Origin: Strigops habroptila
Taxonomy: Eukaryota; Chordata; Aves; Psittaciformes; Psittacidae
Assembly (NCBI RefSeq): GCF_004027225.2
Contig: NC_044278.2
Span: 101,114,743 to 101,178,742, forward strand
Length of the DNA: 64,000 bases
Direction of reading: 5' to 3'
Position numbers and translations under genes: made by a program
Notes under the pieces: model-generated
Told to the model about the DNA's origin: nothing
What the model saw: the letters and a program-made list of their open reading frames with translations, nothing else
Databases searched by the model: none
Shown here: piece by piece, positions 48,201 to 60,200 of the stretch
How the letters are laid out: each line of letters starts with the position of its first letter
How positions within the stretch are numbered: position 1 is the stretch's first letter

Positions 48201-51200
48201 AGAGCTAGGAAGAACTTCAGAAAACACTCATTCATCCAGGAAAGGAATGCACAATCCACTGGTGAACTGAGCAAAAAAAAAAAAAAAAAAAGACACAGTG
48301 TACAAATTCCCCGAAAGGAGTCTCTCACAGATGGCCAAAACATGAGCAGGAACAATTTGGAGACGGATCATTTCAGACAGGAACATGGCAATGGCTTAAC
48401 AGATACACATTAAAATTCAAGCCAACTAATTATATACTCTTTTCCCCTTTTCAACACTTTAAGAAAGAAATCTTCCATATTATTGCAATAGTGCAATGTT
48501 GCCATCAGCACAGCCTAGGCAATTAAAATAACAGATATTTAAACTACATATGCCATGCTCAACAACAACTGGCACTTTGGCAACAGATACTGAGGCCATG
48601 AATCTAATGACATTATAAAATAAAGCTGAGACAGGCACCAAGAGGCTTTCCAACCTTATAGATGGCAGCAGCTAGCACACTGAGTTAGTCAATTTGTGTT
48701 GGAAGCAGAAAAATAGAACCTCCTGTAGGATTCATGATCCTCTTAGATAACAAAGAGACTGAACTTCTGAGGTACAGACCACTGGCATCAGCCAGATGGG
48801 TTTCCAATCATTTTGTGCCTGCTGGAAACAGGATTTTGCAAAATAGTTTTAAATAAACAGGAACACAACTATAGGACGCTCCTAACATCTGTCATCCGTT
48901 AGTCTAACTGGAAACTGGAAGATTGACAGAGAATTTGTCAATTACATATTAAGAAAATATAATGACTATGTTAACTAAAGCAAATATTTACTCAAGCAAC
49001 ATAATACAGCGGTTTTCTATGTACAGTTCATACTTTTGACTGTATTTGTTTCTTTCAAACTAGTATTAATAGTCACTACAGTAACAGTCCTTGAACTCAC
49101 AAAAGAGCAATATACCCCTTTATATGCAGGGATAGTTTAAATTTGTGGAGCTTCATTTCTATGAGATCATACAAAATACAGGATTTTGCTCAAAACAGAG
49201 TAAGCCTAATAGTAACAACACTGCAAATTATAGTTACAACACTTCTATAAAACAGAGGTCATACTTCATATCATCTATTTTTCATATGGAAGTATGTGAT
49301 GCTCATTTAATTTTCCAGTACTTCATGGTATCAGTCTTAACATCTTATTCTTACATTCTTGGTTTGTTGGTTGGTTTTATTTGGTTTTTTTTAACCCCGT
49401 AATGGATAGCACTAATTTGCTGTAAACATCTATTGTTTGGTCCTGTAAGAACAAGCAAGTGAACCTGATGATTCAGTTGATCCAGTCCTTTCCTTCTATA
49501 CAACAGTTGTCCTTTAAAACATAAGGATTTAACTTCCTTTGCCTGCAAGTAATAATTCCATATGTATTCCACATGAATTTCAAATGCTGGTGTGCAGGAT
49601 TTCAGAGATCTCAGTACGTTCTCCATAACCAGTATTACAGGGTCATGCCTCACAGTGGCCAACAGTGGAACTGCGAGTTGACATAAACAATCAAGACACA
49701 CCAAGAACATTCTGGCTATGCTCATTTTTTTCCTGTACATTGATGGCTTTTCCCTGTTCCCAGATTTCAGGTATGAGATTTTTGGTGTGCTGTATTTCCA
49801 TCACTGCTTCTCTGAGATGCTTTGAATGTTGTTCAACAGGTACCTCTTAATATTGGAAAAGCATCACCATTTCAGCATTTAGGCTTTTTAAAAGCCAGTT
49901 CAGTTTGCTCATGGCAGAAGTACACTCACAGGTACAACTCTTCGATTACAAAATAGGTTTTACCCCTCTCCTATAAAACATTCCTATACTCCTGCCTCGC
50001 TGAAACTATTCATACTTCCACTTACTGATCTTTTCATAATTCATATTCTGCAACATCAATTAGAGAGCTCAACTAAAATCTTTGTTTTTAACAACTGAAG
50101 TCATAATCCTCTCTGCAGACATTGTATCTGAACACTTGTCTCAATCCCAAAGAGGACTCTGAAAGAGCAGAACTCCACCGAACAAAGGCTGTTCACATGA
50201 CTGATTTCATTAAAGGATTAAAAACTGCATTTAGAATGGATTTAATTACAAAAGGTTTGATAAGCTTGGATAAATGAAGCCGAAAACATCCAGGAATCTG
50301 ATTTAGGCATTCCAAGACCAAGATACGTAAGGCAATCTAAATCAGACTTCTTACTTTGCAACAAAGAACCTGGAATTGAAAAATGGGTCCAATAACCTCA
50401 CAGCAAGCTATTTCATATCAGTGGATGTATGCCCCTCTTACTTTTTTCTGATTTTTATTAAAGACAAAGAAAATAAAACATTGTTTATGTACATGTAACT
50501 TTCAATAAAGACTTTCAATTTAAGTCTCTTAAAAACCTTTTCTCTCTAGGCTAAAGTTTCACAAGTAAAATATATTAGTGTTAAGCCAAAACCAGACTTC
50601 TACAACTCCAAGCAGCTCCCAGGCCGGCATGGCCCACCCAGCAGGTGCGAGGCACAGGGCTCAGTCTGCAGTGGAGGTGGCAGAGGAACAAGTAGTCAGG
50701 GAAGGTACTGCACCACGAAGGGAGCCGGTACAGATGTAGGCAAGAAAGGTGTGGAAGACCCTTGCTGTAGGAAGTAGGGAATCCTGTGTTAGGATTTTAA
50801 TGTCCACACACGTGCTCCTCTACTGCTACAATGCTACAGTTGTGCAATGAAATTCTGACAAAACCTACACTGCAGCACCTTCATAGAATCACAGAATCCT
50901 AAAATGGTTTGGCTTGGAAGGGACCTTAAAGCTCATCCAGTTCCAACCCCCTGCCATGGGCAGGGACACCTTCCACTAGACTGGGTTGCTTCAAGCCCCA
51001 TCCAACCTGGCCTTGAACACTGCCAGGGATGGGGCAGCCACAGCTTCTCTGAGCAGCCTCTGCCAATGCCTCACCACCCTTATAGGAAAGAATTTTTTCC
51101 TAATGTCTAATCCTAATCTCCCCTCTGTCATCTTAAAGCCATTTAAGTTTCATCAGCTCTAATAAAATGAAGTACTCACCTAAAACTATTCCATTACTTA

Positions 51201-54200
51201 AATTATTATGGTTTTCATTCCCTAAAGCATCTCTTTTTTTTTCCTAAACACACTACAATAATATCACAAAACTGTATTTATCAAATGCCACCCAAACAAA
51301 AAAAAGCTGTTACACAAAAAGGTAGACAGTTAAAATTAAAATTAGTGATAAATCACAGCACACAACCAGTAAGTACCCACTGAAACAGTTTTCTTATAAT
51401 CACACAGAAGACAGTTAACAAAAGGAATAAAATGGATTTGAAAAAAGGCACAATAAAAAGCAATATTTCTAGTAAAATGCAGTAAAAGCATGCATAACAA
51501 GGTGCAAACTGTATTATCTAAACATACCTTTCCAAGATCTGCAGCCTGTTTTAAAATATCTCTTTTTAGATCTTCTGCTCTCTTGGAATGAAAAGAATTA
51601 CTTTGACTCTGGATGATAAATACAATTTCTTTTAGTTCTGTAAACCAGAAAACAAGAAGATTTAAAGACAGAAGAGCTTATTTTCACTTTTTCTCCAAAG
51701 CTAGTGAGAACCCAGGTGTCAAGGGGGGAATCTATTACATAGCAATTTTTCTTTAGTTTTACAAATATTTAATGAAATAGTAAAAAGGCATAATTGATCA
51801 CAAAAATAAATCCAAAATGGCCCTTTTAAGGATTAACATATAAAAAGCATGACACGACTAGAAGATCGGCAGCAGATCTTATGCCCACAGTTAATAGTCG
51901 CCATATTCATGAAGTTGCTTTTCCTCCAAATCACCAGCACTCCTATTACCAGAGTTAAAAGCTGTTAATCGTAGACCAGCATCTCCCCTCACTAGGCGAG
52001 GCATAAACATGAAACAGAAAAGATGTTTCCTCAATAAAGACTTTAAAACCCTACCCAGAAACAAACATCAGATAGAGAGAAACACACATAAGAATGAGGT
52101 AATACTCTTTTATCTGACAGGACAGCATCAACATCTCACGTGTGTTTACAGTGTTTAAAGGCGCCACAGTTAAGAACTTTCAATGGGACAGGAGACGGTG
52201 AGAAGTTTAAAAGAAAATAATGAAGTAGCTTTGCAAGCATTTTTGGATAGAGAAAGTGCTTATTAAGAAATACAAGTAGGTGATGAAGCCGATAGCCAAA
52301 TTTTCTTGATCATAATATACAGAATAATCCCTCAACACTTTGAAAGCTAAGAAAAACAGGCAGATATGACCCCATTCAGAAAGAGAACACAGCAGAGGAC
52401 AACAGAGGATGAGAAGGTGAAAGGATGAGGACACATGCCTCTTCAAAAATTCTAAACAAGTTTGACCTCTGCTGTATAACCCACCCAAGACCATAACTAA
52501 GCAGCAATCGAGGCATAAGATGAGAACTGCGCAATACTGCGGTTTGTTTGTTTGGCCAGAAAAGGTCAAACTTTATAAATACTATGCAGAAAGTGTGCAG
52601 ACGAGGAAACTCAGAATGTAATTGAAGAGGTCCAAGTCAATGACCCACCGATTACTGCATAAGAAACAAAAAAAGTTAGCAGTGCTGTTGTCCAGTGTTC
52701 AAGGAGATAAATAAAGAATAGGAGGATCAAGAACTGCATTAAGTCTGTCACTCGAGGTGACAGTCATATCAGGCATAAGGGATAACAGATTCTCGTTAAT
52801 TCAGCAAGGAGACAGCACAGAAAAGGCTGCTCAGTTAATGTCTACAGATCACATCACTCCAAGACAAGTCAGTACGAAAAGGAAAGAAATTAAAGTCACG
52901 TGGAATCGGTTCAGAATGTCAAAAAACACGGAGAAGGAATGAAGTACACACCAAAAAAAATATATAGGTAACAAAAAAGATGTAGGAGTCAAACTTCAGA
53001 AAAGCAATACTTCGAGACCACCATCTTTAGCAATATTATGAAATATGAAAAGGAAAATAAAGATACAAAACCTCTAGGAGAGCTTCCTAAGAACACCTTC
53101 TGCTACTCCGTTGAAACCAAACTGTAAGACAGAGCAGATGTCAAACTGACGACAGCCCAGCATGAAAGTTCAGTAGAGAACTAGAGTCACGGCTGAGTGA
53201 AAGCTGCCAGATTTTCCTACAAGCAACGTCTGTGAAGACAAACATCCCAAAGACACAGGACCTTAGAGGAAGCACATGAAGCTTCTTGTCTGGCAGCAGA
53301 TTATTTCAATACTTTAAATCTGCAGTTTCACTACAGTATAAATTCAAGTTTTACATCATGCAATATTTAAAGAGTATATTCTTGCATCATAGATCAAGTC
53401 AACCTAAAAGATCAGTATTTTGACCTCTATATTAAGAATGCAAACTTGGCAAGTGGAGTAGAACGAGTGAAGAACAGTAGAACAAAGATGGAAAACAAAT
53501 GTCCAAAGAAGGAAAAAGTCTCAAGGAAAAAGAGTAAAACTGAGCACACGAAGTAGGATCACAAGAAAAACAGTGGCAATAAACAGAGCTTTAACCACAA
53601 ATATTCTTGCTAGGATTATGAGAATATTACCATGTCCAAAACCTGAGGATCTATTACATTTCTTTGTTCCTCTGAACAGTTACTTCTTAATTTAGACCTA
53701 CAACAGCTCAAAGCTGCAGTTAAATGTTTTTCTATTTTTCCCTTGAAATTCATTTTCCCTTGCTTAGTCACCGAGACAAGCTCTGAAGATGTCAAATTGT
53801 GTGAGATTTCTGGTGATAAAGTTGAGGAGATGGCATAAGCACTGACATAGCTATCAGCTTTGATTTCACTTTTTTCCTACGCAGCGTTCCTTCATGCTCT
53901 GCCCCACCAAACAAACTGCTTAAAAACACCCATGCACAATATAAGCTTCTGAATAGCACGCTATATGCTAGATTTCCTGTGTGAAAACTAAAATTAGGGC
54001 AAAAATTAAAACTACATTTCATTGATGCTAGCGAGAGTCAAAGGGCTAAATCTAAACACACAACACTGCAAATCTCCCCAGAGATAAAAAGCAAAAGCTA
54101 CACTGCTCTATATAATTACTGGTTTAGTATCAGTACATTTAACAGAATGCAAGCATCTGAATTACACTCAGTTTCATTTATGGTACATTTAACAACAGCT

Positions 54201-57200
54201 GTGATATCCTACAGTAGAATACTTTCTAGAAGTAATCTAACACTTACTTCGGTGTTACTGCTTTAATCCAATAGAAATACTTTCCTCTGCTATAGGCACT
54301 TTAAAATAGTTCATAAAAAGAAATATTCACTGTATTAAGATTTCAACAGAAAATAGGCATAATTTTAAACACCTACATTGTTTCTCAGGTTGCGAAGTAG
54401 TCAACCAAGCAAGACAAAGAATGGAGTCTTTTGGAGGATTAATATCTAAAAGAACTATGATATGCAGATATGTTATTTCTATTGTTGTCTTCTTTTATTT
54501 TTGTTTCCCTAAGACATTTACACATCTGGAAAATATCTTCAACAATCTCAAATGCTCATTGATTGGAAAGATACTGCAATTTCCATTAAAAATTAAAATA
54601 AAATAAACCAAAATAAAATGAAACAAAACAAAATAAAATAAAATAAAAATAGGAATGCTGAAACTTCCTCAGTCTTACCACAACCATGGCTCATTGCTAA
54701 ACAGAATGGAACCTTAATTTACTTTAACAAGCCATTAATAGTAATGTGTTTTAGCAAGTATACGAAGATCCTATGCAAAATGCTCCTCCTTAGGAATTTT
54801 CACTAAATCAGTTCAAAAGATGGCAATGGTGAAATATTGCTATTTGGAAGATAAGCATTGCAGTATAATGACCAGCACGAATAAACAACCTGTATGATTT
54901 GGGTTGGGTTTTTTGCAAAATTTATTTACCTTTACAAAAGGCTGGTTTAGTCAACTGAAAACTAATAAAAAAAAAATCAAACAAACATGTCAGGAAAAAA
55001 AGAAGTGGTTCTAGAACATATGATAATGATGATGCCTGATAGCCTTTCTCTACTACCCAGAGGTTAAAGCGTTCACCTAGAATGCAAGAAACCCCAAATC
55101 TCATCCATGAGGCAGTTTGGGCCTGAATGTAGGTTTTGGTTTCCACTCTCTTAATTTCCAGGTTGCAAGTACATTGTGAGTGGGTTTTCCCCATTCCCTT
55201 CTATTGTTCTAGAATTGAAGAAGAGTGAAAATGACTCCTGAGCTTCCTAATTGCCTGAGTCTCCTGAAACAGGGGGCATCTAGAACCGTGTCTATGACTC
55301 CCTGAGTGTTTGAACACAACATTAAAAAGGTAGAACATGTATCAACGATAAAAACAGAATTCCATGATGATTCATATGCTTTCACCATGTGTGACGTGGT
55401 CCAAACCATCTTCACAAAAATTACAATTGTAACAATGACTTTAAAAGAACTAGGATGCAGTCTAACCACTGGTAATAGAATGCCACTGACATCTTTGCAG
55501 CTCTATCAATGGTGCGTAAATCTAGATCCTCTTTTCTTTGGGTTCTTCTTTCCTAAGAAATAATGGAAATAAAATTCATTTGTTTAAGGCTAAATGGAAT
55601 ATTTGTACAATGAAAAAAATCAGACAAAACCTAAACTGCAGAAGCACTGATGATTTAACTCACAAACCAGACTCTACTGTGTAGGTCAGAAAACTGTTTC
55701 CAATTTGAGTTTAAAAAAATTAGGCCATTTGCATATTCTGTAGGCCTTCCCCTCCTTTTATGCCAACCATAAAATCAACCTGAAACTCTAGATCAGAATC
55801 TTTTAGCTCTTATATTTTGAGCAGATCATTATAGCCTAGTATAAAGCTTCCACAGTTAAAAGTAAAGACATGTCTTTTCTCACTCTAGGAAGAATAATTT
55901 GTGTTTATATAAAGTTACCGGGAACCTTCTGGATTAAAGGCAGTGTATGCATATATATAGACAGACACATACATAGACACACAATCGCATCTCTGTGTGC
56001 ATACTTATTTATCATATATGCCATAAGCATTGTAATGACTTATTTCTGTTTATGGCCTGCAGCACAAGAACTGAAAGTCATTCTAAAATTCAAACACTCC
56101 CTATCAACACAGTTTGAGTATTTCCAGTATTTCTATTTCCTGAATTTTAGTAAACTTAATAACATCCAAAAAACCCTTTAATCAATCCCAAATCAAATCC
56201 AAACACACTACAATTTTAGTACACTTGTTTGCTTCTTGAAATTAGAAATAATAGTATCCAGTTGTCTCTCCATCAACTGCACACCCTTTCATACTTTTGT
56301 AATAGATAAAGTATGTTGCTTACCACTTCAGAACTCATGATGCATCTTAACACTCACTTACAAAAAAGGTTCATCACCTACACATTTCAGTATCTTCTGA
56401 TACTGAAGAAAAAAAACTTATTTAAACCATGCATGTTGTTCTCACCTTTCCACCCAAACTTCCCTCACGAATTCCTAGAGAGCCTAGATGAAATGCAGAA
56501 CTAGGCCAGGTGGGACATTAAAAGGATGTAACTGCAAAAAGTACTTTTAATCCTTTCAGAATATTGCAGGTATTTGCAGATCAGAGGAAGTGTAACATCA
56601 CCGTATTTGCAAGAATCAAAGGAAAAAAAAAATAATCCTCAAGACTACTTCATTCTTCTTCACTCATTTAACATACTCATTTAAAAAAGAAAAAGAAAAG
56701 AAAAACCCCTAACCAAATACCCCCTTAACCCACAGCCAAAAGCTAGTAGATACTCTTGTCGTGAAGGAATGACTCAACCTACCTTGGATCTCAGCAGTCC
56801 TCTGGAAGCGCCCCTCTCTTTCCACAGACTGCAGATAAATCTAGAGAACTTGCACTCCCAAGCTTAGTATTTCACTAAGTTTCCAAAGAAAGCAAAATCA
56901 TTGTACACTAGCCTGAAATAGCCAGTGCCTCACTTCAAGAAAAGATTTGCTTTTATTATTCAAATGTTCTAAAACCTGAAAATATTGTTGGTCAGCAATG
57001 TAGCCTACCATCTGGGGATGGATGTGACGCTGCCTGTGGAAACATTAAGCAAGGTAACTTTCCACAAAGATGACAAGACAGTGGCATAAGCAGCGGAGTT
57101 GGAACTACATGATCTATAAGGTCCCTTCCAGTCCAAACCATTCTATAAGTCACATCCACCTGGACTTGTGCAAAGAATTTTGACACTGTCCCACATTACA

Positions 57201-60200
57201 CCCTTGTCTTGAGAAGGCTCCGGGGAGACCTTAGAGTAGCTTCCAGTACCTAAAGGGGGCCTAAAAGAATGCTGGAGAGGGACTTTTTACAAGGGCATGT
57301 AGTAATAGGACAACGGGAAATGTTTTAAACTGAAAGAGGGTAGATTTATATTGGATATTAGGAAGAAGTTCTTTACTGTGAGGGTGGTGAAGGACTGGAA
57401 CAAGTTGCTCAGAGAAGTTGTGAATGCTCCATCCCTGGCAGTGTTCAAGGCCAGGCTGGATGGAGCTTTGAGCAACCTTGTCTAGAGGAAGGTGTCCCTG
57501 CCCATGGCAGGGGGTTGGAACTAGATGATCTTCAAGGTCCCTTCCAACTCAAACCATTCTGATTCCACAATTCTAGATTGCTGCATTCGTAACTATAACC
57601 TTCCTAAGTAAAGCGATCATATTGAAACTGATGAAAACCTAGTATTGTCAAAAGCCAAAAAAAAAAAAAAAGTCTGTCAATGCCTCCCTGGGTGTTTTAC
57701 GAACTGAGACACAGCAGGTCTGCTGGGAGCAATAAAAGCAGTAACCAACACCTGGCTATAAGATTGCACAGAAAGAAATGAAAGAACACGAAGAGGAAAT
57801 GGTCTTTGACACCAGGAAAGGTTGGGTTAACAGAGAAACAAAGTAATAAAGCTTCCATTGACAGGTCCTGACCTTTCAATGGTAAAATGGAACATAAATG
57901 GGACAAAGGACTTCGTTATTTTCCACAAAAGTCCTTATCTGTGTCAGGGCCATAGCTTGCAACTGAGTTCAAAAAAGCCAACAAACAAAAACCAGATCTT
58001 CTCAGAACCATTCAAAGTTCTGCTAGCAACTGCACTAAAAGTATGCCAAATCTTCTCGGTGTTCAGCTTTGACGTCAGAATGAACACACAACTACTCAGG
58101 AACTGCTACAACAGAGATGGGGTTAAGCTGGCTCTTTAAGAACAAGCAGAACCAAGCGCCCAGGTTTTAGAAGAATGAGAAGTACCATAAGAGTCCAAGT
58201 TGCTTTAAGACTGGAGCTGCTATAGTAAAGCAGAGGTGGCCCTAGGCTACAGTGCAGAGACTGCAAGTCCTTATCTCAGGTCTGTAAACTTTTTGCTGGA
58301 AGGGCATCAGACTTCTTTTCAGAAAAGGCAGAAGCTTGAAGAATTTTTTTCTCATAATTTCTCTCATATGTCCAGTAAAAATTTATTAAATATACATAAA
58401 ATATTTAAGTACTTGCTTCTAGATATTACAAAGTTAGTACAAGTTATTACAAGTAATTTATAGTAACACTAGTTATTACAAGTACCATGAAAGCCCAGTA
58501 GTATGGTAAAATTCAGTTTCGTACTAATTTTTTCTACAAGAACAGCTACTAAGTATCATGAAATTTGATTTTAAAATATTGTGGACCACAAAAAGCAATA
58601 AATCAGTTTCACAGTGCAAGTGCACATTTTCAGAAAATTGGTTAACTACAAGAATTGCAAACATAAAGATCAAGAAGCTTCTTTTTGATGAGACTACATG
58701 AGCAAAGAAAAAAAAATGAAGTATTTGGGAATCAGCAATTAACTAACAGTGCTGTTGAGCATTTAGGCACTGTTCACACAGTCACTTTTCAAAGCATAAC
58801 CATATTTTATTTACACTAAAACGGCAGCCACAACTGAAAACAAATACAGACTATACAGTACTTACCTCTGCTTATTTTACTAATTGTTCCACTCTTTTTA
58901 GACTTCTAGAAGAAAGGAGAAAAAGCAAAATAAGGACACAAACAAAACCTCAAATATTCCTACAAACACGCACAGGGAGTCAAAGCATTCGCCAGATTGT
59001 AAATGCATACACAGAGGTTTTAACTCAAAAACTAATAAAAACTAACGTAAAAAGCTTTTCATCATCAAGAATTGAAACAGATATTCTACATGTTTATATA
59101 CTATTACTTAGACAATACAGTAAGAGAATAAAAAGAAAAAAAAAAGAGAATGCCATGTCTTTATATATACATAAATATATATATATATACACATGTATCT
59201 CCGGAGCACAAAGTTTGGAATATGAAGCTTTATACTACAGTGTGTAAAAAGCCCCAGCACACTCTTACTCATTTGATCCACTATCAAGCATCTATTGAAA
59301 CACAACTCCTAAAGGAATCAACATATCAAGACAAATAAGTATGAAAAGGTTGTTGCACATAACATGATTTCACTGGGATTTACTCAGGTATCATCTACAT
59401 ACATTTGTGATGGAATTTCAGCAGAGTGCTGAGGAACAGACAACAATGACACTGCATCTGCATTGTTAACCAGGAAACCAAGACACACACAAAAATATCC
59501 TAGAAGCATACTCAATTGCTTCTACGTAACTGAGGCTGGGTGGAAAGGTGTTGTTTAAGAACTGCTTACTGGTAGAGAGAGAGAACTGGAGAAATAGCTT
59601 CCTACAAAAATCACAGGAAGGAAAACAGAGCCTTCATTTCTTGCCCAATTTCTCCCTGGTAACAGCACCTCAGTGCTTTGCTTTCTCCACATGTAAAAAT
59701 CAAGATCATCTTTACTAATTGAATAAGGATGTTGTGGGATTTATCTTGGTTCAAGTGTTTTAAGACCTTCAGATAGAAATGCCATACAAGGCACTCCTCA
59801 GTAATAAGCTCTTTTGCAGTTTTCCTAGCCTTGTGACTTAATTTCTATTTATAAACACATTTTTTCCTTCCCCCTTTTTTAAAATATCATATACATCTAA
59901 TCCTTTTAGTCCTACTTGCATCAGATGATCTCTTCCTCTGTTCAGAACTTGTACGCTGAAATGCCTAAGCTCCAACTTCCTTGGTACTCATCTGCAAAAC
60001 CTTTTCAAGAGTGACTGCACTGCATCCATGCTTATGACCCTTTTTTGCTGATGAAATATGGTTGAAATCAATAAAGTTGAAAAAAATTCTCATAAGACTA
60101 AGTTATTTTGATGACTATACACAGTACTGCCATCTTACAGCATAATATACACACATTTTAAAGTTAATCTGTATAATACAAAAAAGGGGAAGATTAATTT

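Larger units (their letters stand above)
41130..51527 (-). other. B3GLCT intron 4 (10.4 kb)
   Basis: The longest intron fully in the window. It contains CR1 fragments at 44255 and 50882 and a poly-A run at ~47390. A G+C-richer block of unknown origin lies at ~50590-50780. The rest is AT-rich with no recognised exon, RNA gene or LTR. Confidence 0.9.
51638..58865 (-). other. B3GLCT intron 3
   Basis: 7,228-bp GT-AG intron. It holds an (AAAAT)n repeat (54589-54650) and two CR1 fragments (57094 and 57210). No exon or RNA gene is recognised in the rest. Confidence 0.9.
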
